Positions 1 to 12,276 of a DNA stretch of 64,000 nt are shown one piece after another; the stretch's first letter is position 1, and every line of letters begins with the position of its first letter. The translations under genes were made by a program, and so were the position numbers. The notes beneath the pieces were generated by a model. That model was given only the letters and a program-made list of their open reading frames with translations, was not told where the DNA came from and made no database searches. Source of the DNA: Malania oleifera (Eukaryota; Streptophyta; Magnoliopsida; Santalales; Ximeniaceae). The stretch is from positions 75,113,348 to 75,177,347 of the forward strand of contig NC_080427.1 of NCBI RefSeq assembly GCF_029873635.1, written 5' to 3'.

Positions 1-216
1 TATTTTTCCTAATTATTTTAATCATTTTAATTTTTGGGTCTTTACACCTTGTTTTAGTGAGTGCTCAGAAACCATTATGACTTAGCTATTCCCTAGAGAT
101 CGGTCTAGTCAAAATGAAATTTTATAAAATAAACAGAGTAGACACTGTTTGTACACATAAATAAGTATAAATACATAAAATAATGTGTTGACTAATATAA
201 TTTGTAGAAATATATG

Positions 217-263
<47 letters not shown>

Positions 264-464
264 TAGGTATCCTATATAGGGCCCACATGAGTCTCAAACT
301 TGAACTTGCTTCGACATATCAATTGCGGTTTTCATGCACCGAAAGTCTTCACGTAATCCATATATACCTACAAAGAGTTACAAACAGAAGTGTATTTTGA
401 GTGTATGGCTTGTGTGAGGGTTGAACCATGGGACATAGGTCGACCAGTTCCGTCTTACATTAGT
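1..464. other. Left flank of element A, non-coding
   Basis: No credible coding sequence is visible. The stretch is AT-rich and carries an AAT microsatellite at 219-262. A GGGCCCACATGAG-type motif near 280 recurs in several diverged copies just right of element A (9345-9455), so both flanks may belong to one older repeat. Nothing else is recognised. Confidence 0.5.
219..262. repeat. AAT trinucleotide microsatellite
   Basis: About fourteen uninterrupted AAT units are seen directly. The Leu-rich ORF on the minus strand here is only this repeat read as codons. Confidence 0.95.
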
Positions 465-1462
465 TGTAATGACCTGCTTAATTTCCATATATTTTTTTCT
501 TAATTAATACAAATCAGTATAATAAATCCAGCAGATCATGATCAACTTGAACCCGCGGGTACTAGGAATATAACATAAACACATAAAGGAAGCCTAAGTA
601 ATAGGAAACATAAAATCATAATATCAAAAACGCAAACTCATTCATTCGAATACCAGAGTTCTACATCCATTGTATTTATACATATACAATCCTAAAAGAG
701 TCCTATGGCCATTTCCCACAAAATCCAACTGACCCTACCAAAACTTACCCTTCAAAGAGGGCAGGTCAACTATACTATCTCAGCGGAGCTTTATCCGCTC
801 TCCTATCAAGGGCTCCTGAAAAGTTCATATAATTCGGGGTGAGACACTTCTCAATAAGGGAAATAAACTAATACTAGTGTGTGGCAACATGAGCAATTCT
901 GTAATATACATATAATCATATACATAGCATAACCAATAAAACTATATGTATCATTTCTGGGAAAAACATGTATAATCATAGCATAGCAGAACATACAGGA
1001 TTTTCATAGCATAATCCATCTCATATAAGTATAATACAAAAATAACCTTAGTAGGTTAGCTGGCTGTTGTCGTGTATTACCCCCACATGATTGGATTGTG
1101 TGGCCCGAAGGCGGGACCTGACAATGGTTGGCCGACCACTGCCAAGTCAAAAGTCCAGTCTGTAAGTCCGATGGGTCTGCCAGATCAGGTCCGTACACTA
1201 GGGGCACTCACACTTCTTAAAACCACATCGACCATCCGTCCTCACGCTACTCCGTACAATAGCGTTAACACAATATCATTATGAACATGAACACATAGCA
1301 GCGGTACCGTGCAAGTGCTAGTCTAGACCAAGCCAACCAAGTTCTGATAACATATAACATATAATCAAACTATGATACATGGATATTTCATAGTAATAGT
1401 TCTCAAATCAATATCATCGCATCATTTTGCATATTTATATATATATATATATATATCATAAA

Positions 1463-1640
1463 ATCATCGGCTCGTACGCCGATATTTCATATTTTACCAT
1501 AGCTGGCCCATACGCCGGCACATTATATCCATAGCACAGCCCGTACGCTGGCAAATCATATCCATAGCACGGCCCGTACGCCAAAAAATCATATCCATAG
1601 CATGGCCCGTACGCCAGAAAATCATATCCATATCATTATC
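1463..1640 (-). repeat. 33 bp minisatellite in LTR A (5 units)
   Basis: Five diverged units of about 33 bp each carry a CCGTACGCC-like core followed by an ATATCCATAG-like spacer. The same array has 4 units in the right LTR and 9 in the solo LTR at 18944-24216. Confidence 0.85.
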
Positions 1641-2210
1641 ATATTCCTAGAAAACAATATTTATCGTAAATTCTACTCATACTACACAGAATGAGTTTTA
1701 TACATATTTAAACACATCATCTTTTACAGCAGTATTTCTCAAACATAAAAGCATATATAAATATATTTATTTCCTGAATCAGATGATGTAATAACATACA
1801 TAAATTTTCATAAAATAACTAGCTTAGTTTATCCCCTTATTTGATTCCTGAGAAGCCCCTAAAATAAGTAGTCTCACACCCGTAGGGTTCCCCGTTCAAC
1901 ACCTTGAAAACGACATTTCCTAGAACTAAACTTCAGTATTTCTACGTGTACTACGCTTTCTACAACTGTTAAGAAGTCAAATATCGAGTAGAAAGCATTA
2001 CCCTAAATTTGGGAAGGATTTCGAACTAGCCCCACCAATGATCTACTCCGGCAGATATGCAAAGAACTTCCCTAGGAGTATCGTGGTAGCTTCGGATCAT
2101 CAATCTGGGGAAGAACAGACCCATAAATTAAGAGAGAAGGGGTGGGAGCTAAAGAGGAGAGAAAGGAAGATTATACGCGTGAGTTTTCAGCCAAAAATGA
2201 AGATTTGGCC

Positions 2211-2218
2211 TATTTATA
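2211..2218 (-). promoter_or_regulatory. TATA-like box of LTR A
   Basis: TATAAATA on the minus strand, followed by a GC-richer tract. The same box sits at the equivalent place in the right LTR (9020-9027), in C (12503-12510), in B (17091-17098 and 29473-29480) and in D (11049-11056). Its role as the U3 promoter is inferred from position. Confidence 0.55.
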
Positions 2219-2352
2219 CGCTGGCCCTCGTCGACAAGCCAAATATGTTGCGTCGTTGACGATCGCTTCGAAGACCTGCTGTGCCCCCCTTTTATTTCCT
2301 TTTTTCATTCTTTTATTATTATTTAATTACCATTATTCTTCAGGTCATTACA

Positions 2353-2365
2353 TTCTCCCCTCCTT
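2353..2365 (-). other. Polypurine tract of element A
   Basis: AAGGAGGGGAGAA on the minus strand directly abuts the 3' LTR. That is where plus-strand DNA synthesis is primed in LTR retrotransposons. Equivalent tracts lie at 11341-11355 (D), 17435-17447 (B) and 43845-43859 (F). Confidence 0.85.
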
Positions 2366-2590
2366 ATAAAATTCCGTCCTCGAAATTTATTGTTCACATA
2401 ACTCATCATCCCTTAAAAGGAAAAATGGTCTACTTATTTTATTACTTACCCTCATTTATGGTGGAGGAATATCGTGGTTACATTCCGTGTCCTGAGAGAT
2501 TACATACATAAAATAAAATTCCCCCAAAACTAAAATGTTACACTAATTAAACCATTATATGTACCTGCAAAAGAAATATTACCTAATTAC

Positions 2591-5500
2591 TTAAGCTTCT
2601 TGAAATAGTTGTGGATACTTATGCTTCATCTGCTCCTCGAACTCCCAAGAAGCCTTTTCCACTATGTGATTCCTCCACAAAATTTTTACCTGAGGAATCT
2701 TCTTGTTACGCAACTTTTGCACTTTTCTATCCAAAATCTGTACTGGCACCTCCTCATACACTAGTGAATCACTGAGCTCTAGTTCACCATAACTGATAAT
2801 ATGAGAAGGGTATGGAACATATTTCCTCAACATAGAAACGTCTAATATGTCATGCATCCTGGATAATAAAGGTGGCAAAGCTAACCTGTAGGCAACCGGC
2901 CCCACTTTTTATAAAATCTCAAACGAACCGATAAACCAAAGGCTAAGTTTACCTTTCCTTCTGAATCTCATAACCCCTTTCAACGGAGCTATCTTCAGAA
3001 AAACATAATCATCGATATCAAACTCCAATTTCCTGTGGTAGGTATCAATGTAGCTTTTTTTTCGGCTTTGAGCTGCACTGATTCTATCTTTGATAAGCCG
3101 GACGTTATCACACGCTTGCTAAACAAACTCTAGTCCCACAACTCGCCACTCACCCACTTCTTCCCAAAATAAAAGAGAACAACATCTCCTACCGTACAAT
3201 GTTTCAAACGGTGTCATGTCAATACTAGTCTAATAACTGTTATTATACGCAAATTCTACCAGTGGCATAAACTAAGTCCAACTACCACCGAAATCTAATA
3301 TGCACGCCCAAAGCATATCCTCTAATATTTGTATCGTCCTCTCAGTCTGACCATCTAATTGAGGATGGAATGTCGTGCTAAACGATAGCTGAGACCCTAA
3401 AACTACTTGCAAGCTTCTCCAAAACCGTGATGTGAAACCAAAGTCTTGATCTAACACAATAGATACTGACACCCCATGTGAACGAACTATCTCCTGAATG
3501 TAGATCCCCACCAATCGGTTGAGAGGGTGGCTGATCTTGATATGTAAAAAGTGAGTAGTCTTTGTCAAACGATCAACAATCACCCAAATGGCATTTTGAC
3601 TGTGTAACGTCGTCGGCAGTCCTGACACAAAATCTATAGATATATGATTCAACTTCCACTCTGGGATAAATAATGGCTGCAACTGCCCTGCCGGCCTTTA
3701 GTGCTCAGCATTCCTATACATCTTCGTACTGCTAGGATGAACTGTATACAAAGATCTGTGGGCCTCCTCTAAAATGGTTTTCCTGATGTCAATATCGGCA
3801 GGAACACATAATCTAGATCGAAACCATAAAGCTCCGTCATCTGTAATATTGAATTCCTCCCCCTGACCACTCTACACTCTGTCCATCACCCCTACTAATT
3901 ATGGGTCTTCTTTTTGAACAGCTTTAATTCTTTCCTATAGAATAGGTTGCACTACTAAACTGGCGATACATACCTGTGGATCATTTTCAACTAATTCGAT
4001 GTCGAGTCTCTCCAGATCCATCATCATCGGATACTGGATCTTCATAGTCGTCAACACTGATCCCCTAGACTTCCCGATCAACACATCAGCTACCACGTTT
4101 GCTTTCCCTGGGTGGTAACTAATAGTACAATCAAAGTCCTTAATAAGCTCCAACCACCTTCTCTACTTCATATTCAGTTCCTTCTAAGTAAAAAAAGTAC
4201 TTTGAACTTTTGTGGTCGGAAAGATCTCACACCGTTCGCCATACACATAATGCCTCCAAATCTTCAATGCGTGTACTACTGCAGTCAATTCAAGATCATG
4301 AGTAGAATAGTTCTTTTCATATTCTTTTAATTTCTTGGAAGCATACGCCACCACCCTACCATGCTACAGCAATACATAGTCAAGTATTTTCACGGACGCA
4401 TCACTGTAAATAACATAACCCTCACCCCCTGATGGGATGACCAATACTGGTGTTGTGACTAACCTCTGATTCAATTCTTAAAAACTTTGCTCACAGCTGT
4501 CGTCCCAATCAAATCTGACATTCTTCCTAGTCAGTTGTGTCAGAAGTCTTGATAATACTGAGAATCCTTCAACCAAATGACAGTAATACCTAGCTAACCC
4601 CAATAAACTCCTGATCTCCTGATTATTTCTCGGTCTAACCCAATTCACTACTGCCTCAATCTTACTAGGATCCACAAAAAAACCATCTCCATAAATAACA
4701 TGCCCCAAAAACACGACCTTCTCAAGCCAGAAATCACATTTACTGAACTTAGCATACAACTTCTTTTCCCAAAACGTCTACAAAACCTGCCTCAAGTGCG
4801 TCTCATGCTCCTCATAACTTCTCGAATAGACCAGTACATCATTAATAAAGGCAGCAATGAACTGGTCTAAGTATTGGTGGAAGACTCTGTTCATCAAGTC
4901 CATAAATACTGCAGAAGCATTCGTTAAATCAAACGGCATAACAAGGAATTCGTAATGCCCGTACCTAGTCCTAAAGGTCGTCTTCGAGACATCTTCTGCT
5001 TTCACTTTCACTTGATGATAGTCAAATCTGAGGTCAATCTTCAAATACACCCGTGTACCCTAGAGCTAGTCAAACAAATCATCTATACGGGGTAGAGGAT
5101 ATTTATTCTTGATTGTTATTTTATTAATCTCCATATAATTTATACACATCCTCATAGTCCCGTCTTTCTTCTTTACAAATAGAATTAGAGCTCCCCATGG
5201 AGATACACTAGGTCGTATAAAGCCCTTATCTAGCAAATCTTGCAGTTGATTCTTTAATTCTGCCAATTCTGCTGGTGCCATTCAGTAAGGTACTTTGGAA
5301 ATCAGCTTTGTACCTGGAAGTAGATCAATAGGAAAGTCTACCTCACGATCAGGTGGCAAGTCTGGTAACTCATCTAGGAAAACATCTGTAAACTCTTTCA
5401 CTACAAGCGTACTAGCAAGTTTTAATTTATTCTATGACATCTCCTTTACAATCGCCATAAACCCCTAGCAACCATTCATCAGTAGTCTCCTCACCTGAAT

Positions 5501-5999
5501 AGTTGAAACTAGCTGAAGGGGGGATTGCACTCACAACCCTACAAACCTTAATTATGCTCTTCCTGGAGGTCTGAATATCACTTCTCGTGCATGGCAATCT
5601 ATGTTGGTAAAATTAGCTACTAGTCAATCCATGCCGAAGATTACATCAAACCCATGCATATTTAGCACTATCAGATCGGAAGACATGTTCTCCCCCAAAA
5701 TGCCCACTGAACAACCCCGGAGTACCCTACTACATTTCACCGCTGACCCAGTCGGGGTAGATACCAACAACTCAGTGCCTAACAACTGTGTTTCCGCCCC
5801 ACAAAGTCTAGTGCACTCCGAAGACACAAACGAGTGTGTGGCTCCTGAATCAAATAAAGCAATAACTTTAAAAGAAAGCATACTAACCATACCTGTCACC
5901 ACGTCACTGGCCGTCTCAGCATCACTCGGCGTCAGAGCGAACACTCTAGCTGGAGCCATATTTCTCTGCTGGCCCCCACGTGGCGCCTAATAACCTCCC
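2591..5999 (-). pseudogene. Element A pol (protease, RT, RNase H, integrase), many stops
   Basis: Reading right to left on the minus strand, all in one frame: protease with FDSGATHSF (Asp near 5851); RT from about 5281 with [16 protein letters not shown] and FLVMPF; RNase H over about 4700-3900; integrase core at about 3682-3275 with DFVSGLP, an intact Asp at VLDQD and Glu in DGQTER; and a C-terminal chromodomain-like tail ending at 2591 (VPVQILDRKVQ...W.F). The RT catalytic motif reads FIND instead of FIDD (about 4838-4849), which removes one of the metal-binding aspartates. Open segments are separated by stops, for example TAG at 3272-3274 where a Gln or Asp is usual. No frameshift is needed to join them. 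The enzymes would have copied and integrated the element; none can be made in full now. Confidence 0.88.
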
Positions 6000-6985
6000 T
6001 AGTATGGTCTGGGAGCTAGAACTGCATCTGGTGGTGTAGGGAAGTCTCACACCATGTTCCCTGGTCTACCGCAGCGATAGTAGACCACTCCACCAGCTCG
6101 ACAATCTCCCTAGTGTCTCCTCTCGCGCGTATGACAGAGAGGAGGACCCTGCACTGCCTGAACCTCACGTCCTCCAGTCTCCTGCCTTCGTCCTCTACCA
6201 TGATTTCCTCTCCTCCACTAATTCTGTCTAGGACCCTACTGATAGCCCGAATATGCAAATCTCTTCTTTTGTCCCTACTCCTCTACATCCAAACGCTCAC
6301 CAACCTCTGTCAAGGCTACTCTGTTGACTAACTCAGCAAAATCCTGAATCTGCAACACCACCACCTACTTAAAGATACCTGGCCTCAAACCTCTCTCAAA
6401 CTACCTCGCCTTCTTCACCTCATCAGGAACAATATACGAAGCAAAGCGAGAGAGCTCAACAAAATGCGCCACCTACTACTGGACTAATAACTGTCTCTGC
6501 TTCAGACTCAAGAACTCTTCCACTTTAACCTCCCTGACAGTAGTTGGAAAATATCTATCAAAGAACAATTCCTTAAACCGATCCCAAGTCATGGCTATCG
6601 GCATAGTCTTCTACTACTCCAGAAGCCTCACAGCAACCCACTACCTCTCAACCTCTCCTGTCAGTCTATAGGTGGCAAAGAGGACCCTCTGTTCCTCAGT
6701 ACACTGCAACACAGCCAAGACTTTCTTGGTTTCTTGCATCCAATTCTCAGCTGCTGCAGGATCAAATCCTCCTGAAAAGGTCGAAGGATTCATCTTCGTA
6801 AACTTCTTGATAGTGCACCCATGGCCAACCGACGAACCACCCTGCTCCCTCGAGCTTCTAGCGATCTCAGTCATAACCTGCTGAGCCACGCTACGTAATA
6901 CCGCATCAAAGTTAGTCCCACCTGCACCTAATGGCCCTACTCCATCACTGCCACTTGCATGGGCACTACCTTCTCTTGAATCCAT
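6000..6985 (-). pseudogene. Element A gag, decayed
   Basis: The start at 6985 gives a Met-Asp N terminus. A gag matrix/capsid-like segment follows (GCTIKKFTKMNPSTFSGG, then ENWMQE), open to 6641. The stretch to about 6040 is recognisable but interrupted by stops. A zinc-knuckle region near 6030-6080 reads YRCGRPG followed by a stop; one knuckle Cys appears replaced by Tyr and the His by Asn, so nucleic-acid binding would be lost. Gag and pol share one frame. It is homologous to the gag of element E (34799-35165) and of B. Confidence 0.8.
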
Positions 6986-7275
6986 CCCGAAAAAATAACA
7001 AATGTAACTTAGTAATCCTATCCTTATAATTTACCCACTTAACCTAACCTCTTATTTCAACACTCTTAATTTATTTCTAAGTCTAATTCTACATTCTAAG
7101 AATATAACTTGTCAATAGTTTACTATGGTTTTCCTGAAATCGTCATCTCAGGAAAAACACAGAAACCACCACGGAAGTCCTGTCTCTAGACTGTAGAACA
7201 AAACCTTAAATCATTTCCTATACTCTAGTATTGTTTCCACTGCACTCTAAAGTCTACAAAATCTAGCAACCTAAA

Positions 7276-7286
7276 CTCTGATACCA
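7276..7286 (-). other. Primer-binding site of element A (initiator Met-tRNA)
   Basis: TGGTATCAGAG on the minus strand, three bases inside the 5' LTR, matches the 3' end of plant initiator Met-tRNA. This fixes the element's orientation. Confidence 0.9.
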
Positions 7287-7289
7287 AAC

Positions 7290-8253
7290 TGTAATGACCT
7301 GCTTAATTTTCATATATTTTTTTTCTTAAGTAATACAAATCAGTATAATAAATTGAACAGATCATGATCAACATGAACCCGTGGGTATCAGGGATATACC
7401 ATAAACACATAATGGAAGCCTAAACAGCAGGAAATATAAAATCATAATATCATAAACGCAAACTCATTCATTCCAATACTAGAGTTCTACATCCATTTTA
7501 TTTATCCATATACAATCCCAAAAGAGTCCTAGGGCCATTTTCCATAAAATCCAACTGGCCCTACCAAAACTTACCCTTTAGAGAGGGCAGGTCAATTGTA
7601 CCATCTCAGTGGAGCTTTATCCACTCTCCTATCAGGTGCTCGTGAAAAGTTCATATAATTCGGGGTGAGACACCTCTCAATAAGGGAAATAAACTAATGC
7701 TAGTGTATGGCAACATGAGCATTTCTATGATACACATATAATCATATACATAGCATAACTAATAAAACTGTATGTATCATTTCTGGGAAAAACGTGTATA
7801 ATCATAGCATAACATAATATACAGGATTTTCATAGAATAATTCATCTCATATAAATATAATACAAAAACAACCCTGGTAGGTCAACTGGCTGTTGTCATG
7901 TATTATCCCCATATGATTAGGTTGTGTGGCCCGAAGGCAGGACTTGACAATGGTTGGTCGACCACTGTCAAATCAAAAGTGCAGTTTGTTAGTCCGATGG
8001 GTCTACCAGACCTGGTCCATACACCAAGGGCGCTCACACTTCTTAAAAACACATCGACTATCCATCCTCACACTACTCCATACAGTAGGGTTAACACAGT
8101 ATCATGATGAATATGAACACATAGCAGTGGTACCGTGCAAGTGCTAGCCTAGACCAAGCCAACCAGGTTCTCATAACATATAACATATAATCAAACTGTG
8201 ATACATAGATATTTCATATTAATAGTTGCCAAATCAATATTATCGCATCATTT

Positions 8254-8295
<42 letters not shown>

Positions 8296-9283
8296 TCATA
8301 AAATCATCGGCCCGTACGCCGGTATTTCATATTTTACCATAACTCGGCCTGTACGCTGGCACATCATATCCATAGCACGACCCATACACCGGCAAATCAT
8401 ATCCATAGCACGGCCCGTACGTTGATAAATCATATCCATATCATTATCATATTCCCATAAAATGGTATTTATCATAAATTCTACTCATGTCACACAGAAT
8501 GAGTATTATACATATTTAAACATATAATCTTTTACAGCATTGTTTCCTAAACATAAAAGTATATATAAATATATTTATTTCCTGAAATCAGATGTTGTAA
8601 TAACATACATACATTTTCATAAAATAACTAACTTAGTTTATCCCCTTACCTGATTCCCGAGAAGCCCCTAAAATAAGCAGTCCCACACTCGCAGGGTTCC
8701 CCGTTCAACACCCTGAAAATGACATTTTTCATAACTAACTTTCAGTATTTTTATGCGTACTACGCTTTCTACAACTGTCAAGAAGTCAAATATTGAGTAG
8801 AAAGCCTTACCCTAAATTTGGGATGGATTCCGAACTAGCCCCACCAACGATCTACTCCGGCAGATATGCAGAGAACTTCCCCAGGAGTGTCGTGGTGGCT
8901 TCGGATCGTCGATTCGACGAAGAATTGACCCAAAATTAAGAGAGAAGGGGTGGGAGTCGAAGAGGAGAGAGAAGGAAGATTCTGCGCGTGAGTTTTCAAC
9001 CAAAAATGAAGATTTGGCCTATTTATACACTAGCCCTCTTTGATGAGCCACATCACTTTGTCGACGAGGTCATGAATACAACTAGTCGACGAACTCTCTC
9101 CTCGTCGACGAAATTCAAAATCACCAAAAACCCCCCTCTCGATATGTTTTCGTCGACGAAGAGCACCCTCGTCGACGACCCAAATATGCTACATTGTTGA
9201 CAAAGACCTGTTGTGCCCCCTTTTATTTCCTTTTTTCCTTCTTTTATTATTATTTAATTACCATTATTCTCCAGGTCATTACA
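7290..9283 (-). repeat. Element A, 5' LTR (right copy)
   Basis: Partner of 465-2352 with the same termini. It carries an AT dinucleotide run (about 8257-8290), four units of the CCGTACGCC minisatellite (8303-8440), a TATA-like box (9020-9027), and a cluster of GTCGACGA motifs (9055-9180) that the left copy largely lacks. Confidence 0.93.
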
Positions 9284-9455
9284 TCAATGTCCTTGTATAC
9301 ACTTCATAAATCTCTCAATACAAGTGATCATTCCCATATCTAGCGCATGTGGGGCCCACATAAGTGTCGAAGCCTTGTGGGGCCCTCATGAATCCCGAAG
9401 CTGTGTAAGGCCCATAAGAATGTGTGAGGACTATTAAAGTTGTGTGGGGCCCACA

Positions 9456-10987
9456 TGTCATGCCCCGAACCCGGCAATGGGCCTTAGGGGTGATTTAGTA
9501 ACCTAATCTGTCCCTGTATCGTACAAACGCACATGATACCATACAATGTAAGGGTCCGATCCCGTGGGATTCTCGTACACCCTAATTACATTTGCCAACA
9601 CAGTTACGCAGTGAAAAATAGTCAAACTATAATAATATGCCATACCATACCAGAGTCTATACAAGCCCAACATCCAGGTCCCATAATACAAAGGAAGGCC
9701 ACGGGTGTCTACAAAACCCAGCATGACAACCTAGCCATAATCTAGTACTTGCGCTAGTACTAAACGCAGCTAGACCGACAACCACGCTCCCAATACTAGG
9801 ACGCTAGTTCTGGTTACTCGAGTGACCTGAAAACATGTACATATGATAGGGGTAAGAGACCTCTCAGAAACGAAGAATCAGGTTATATCAGTGTGTGGCA
9901 TATGAGTGTTATTTTGACATAAAATATAACACAATTCCAGTATTTTTTCAATGCAATTACACTATAATCACAATATAGTTCCAGTATACCTCACAAACAC
10001 ATTATCCATATCCAATGTCGTTACACTCTTCGACATAAAGCCGGTCCGCATTACATGGCATCCTCGACATATGGCAAAGCCCCAGGCTCCCATGGGTTGC
10101 TGGTATGATAACTGTTGAACCTACACCCTTCGGTGATCAACCAGTATAGAAAGTGATATTTCACACCTTCCGCCTACGGTATTATATCGACCCGTTTCCA
10201 CATCTAATCCTTCGAGGATAATTCAGTGCGCTTCAACTATCATCAACGTTCGACCTTATTCTGACTTGGCATTTTCATGAAACCTAGAACATTTTGGGAA
10301 CTCACGTCCCTATAACTCATTTCAACAAATCATAGCCTACAATACACAACTGGTTCGGCCTTTCACAAACCTGGAATATTTTCAATAAAATAATTCATTC
10401 CACACTTATTTGGTAAATACATAATTATGATTCCAAGAATATAGTTCAAAAACAAGTCAAAGTGCAGCCATCTCCATACAATATACTCAATAATATACAC
10501 ACAGTTTTCCTACAAAACCAGAGATGCAACCCAAACCCCCTTTTTTCTCAAAACTGTAACTTGAAAACCTCGTAATTTTACCCATTATATTTTCCCAAAT
10601 AAGTAGCCAAATCATACATATAATCGTAAACAACAATTTCACTGATTTCGATTTCAAAAATAACTGATATAAATAGAAACCCCTTACCTTAACCCAAAAA
10701 ACCAAAACACAAACTCTACAGCTCCTAAATAGCAAATCGAGTTCCCAAAATCTATAAATCACAGTACGATAATTACTTACAATCTTACCCCCTACAGTTC
10801 TACTGAAATGAAATAGAAAATCGAGTCTTGCCTTGATTTTGGGTCAAAACCCAAAAATCCTCGAAATAAAGATTCGTTCCACAAATCACGAAGAGAATCC
10901 TTCCCTGATCCTTGTAGTAACATCAAATCATTGATTCTAATGACGAACAACGAAGAAATCTAAAGAGAGGGAGTTCCTACTAGTTCT

Positions 10988-11018
<31 letters not shown>

Positions 11019-11340
11019 GCTTTCTTAGCCAAGAAGCAATGAATAGGATATTTATAGAGCCTTTGACTCGGCCAACCTCATCGACAAGGCGGTGTCTTCG
11101 TCGACGAGTCAACAAAGCAAATTCGTCGATGTAGCGGTGGTCTCGTCGACAAGCCTAAGATTTTTGGATTTCTCAAAACCTCTCGGCTTCTCCTCGTTGA
11201 CAAGCCTCTACATTTCATCGTCGAACAACAGAAGGGCCTTCGTCGATGAAACTCTGACTTCGTTGATGAAGCTTGCTCAATTTACTATTTTACCCTTTTC
11301 TTATTTATTTATTCCATATCTCATGGATCGGGTTCTTACA
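9456..11340 (-). repeat. Element D, LTR (minus-strand gypsy)
   Basis: It begins TGTCATGCCCCG and ends GGTTCTTACA, and is followed directly by a purine tract and then by gypsy integrase tail. It is therefore the 3' LTR of a minus-strand element. It contains a GA run (10989-11013), a TATA-like box (11049-11056) and clustered CGTCGACGA motifs (11095-11270). Overall it is unlike LTR A or C apart from these shared islands. Confidence 0.82.
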
Positions 11341-11795
11341 ACCTCCCCTCCTTACAAAAATTTCATCCTCGAAATTTGTAATCTCTCATTTATGAACTCA
11401 TCCACACAACCATATACACATACTTAACTCCAAGAAGAGCTGGCGGCCACTTACAATGCAGCCCCGTCACAATGCATACATACCCTCGCTTATGACAGAT
11501 GAACACTGTGGTTACATACATATACTGTCTCAGGAGTTCACAATAACACACACTCCCAAAGACTAACCACCAATTACAATACAATAGTAGCATTACTTAC
11601 ATGTACCCAACTAACTCTATTATCCAACCTACCTCTCAGAACAACTGTGGATAGTTCCAGCGTATCTCCCCTTCCAATTCCTAAGAAGTTTCCTCAACCT
11701 CGTGATTCCACCATAATACCTTTTCTAATGGTATATCCTTGGTACGTAGCTTCTGAACTTTACGGTCCAGAATCTGAAAGGGTACCTCCTCGTGC
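11341..11795 (-). pseudogene. Element D 3' stub: PPT and end of integrase
   Basis: A purine tract abuts the LTR (11341-11355). From about 11795 down to 11640 the minus strand encodes the integrase tail seen in A and B (VPFQILDRKVQKL, then W.H.VE.TSWE, ending YPQLF). Upstream of about 11795 the similarity stops abruptly and the rest of D, including its other LTR, is absent. This is a truncation by deletion or rearrangement. Confidence 0.75.
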
Positions 11796-12276
11796 TTGGG
11801 TTCTTTTCGAGTACGTGTCCATTTGATCTTCCTACTCAACGTCAAGTCATCTGATCTTTGCCTTCGTTCCAATACTTCATGTACGTGTACCTATACTAAC
11901 ATAATCTGCAAAGATAGAAAAATACTAGGAACCACAAATAGGTTAATAACATCAAAACATATAAACCAAGATAGTGTAGCCTCTAAGGCTAATATTCTCT
12001 TTCCCTTTGATGATGTCTAACCTATTAAGAATCTACTTAATCTTTGTATTTGTTTTAATACTTACTATACCTTGATATGCAAAGATAAGCTTACCTAGAA
12101 CCACTAATGGGTTGTTATCATCAAAACAAGACAATTAAGCTCACATAGCCTCTAAGGCTAACAAACTTCTCTAATTTGCATGTCAAAAATAAAATTTTTT
12201 TTATGACTTCAAGTTGTGTTTTTTCTCCCTACAAAATATAATATTAAAGTTTGATTTGTAGGTTTAATTCCATATG
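11796..12276. other. Non-coding, with a local repeat
   Basis: No gene is recognised. Two diverged copies of one segment lie at about 11908-12010 and 12078-12165; both contain a GAACCACnAATrGGTT-like stretch and CCTCTAAGGCTAA. This was continuous with 14164 onward before solo LTR C inserted. Confidence 0.5.

Larger units (their letters stand above)
465..2352 (-). repeat. Element A, 3' LTR (left copy)
   Basis: It aligns over its length with 7290-9283. Internal landmarks are a 33 bp tandem repeat (1463-1640), an AT run near 1437-1456, a TATA-like box on the minus strand at 2211-2218, and a downstream block at about 2035-2100 that recurs in the other gypsy LTR families here. It is about 106 bp shorter than the right copy. 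Seen differences: this copy lacks most of a segment, present at about 9045-9180 of the right copy, that is rich in GTCGAC-centred motifs, and the tandem repeat number differs. Confidence 0.93.
465..9283 (-). mobile_element. Element A: complete Ty3/gypsy chromovirus (Tekay/Del-like), decayed
   Basis: Two direct LTRs (465-2352 and 7290-9283) begin TGTAATGACC and end GGTCATTACA, a matching inverted terminus. On the minus strand the order is 5' LTR (right copy), an initiator Met-tRNA PBS at 7276-7286, gag, protease, RT, RNase H, integrase with a chromodomain-type tail, a purine tract (2353-2365) and 3' LTR (left copy). The integrase tail and long LTRs fit the Tekay/Del lineage (family knowledge). 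Flanking pentamers are TTAGT and TCAAT, matching at 3 of 5 positions; both differences are transitions, so a mutated target duplication is possible but weak. The coding frame is open throughout except for stops, so the element cannot move on its own. Confidence 0.93.

Noticed and set aside
109-297. Leu-rich minus-strand ORF
   Set aside because: It is the AAT microsatellite read as codons.
1463-1640. CRISPR-like regular array of 33 bp units
   Set aside because: The spacers are copies of each other rather than unique, it lies inside a plant LTR, and no cas gene is present.
5601-5990. 129-codon plus-strand ORF
   Set aside because: It is the complement of the element A protease, which has the real signature on the minus strand.
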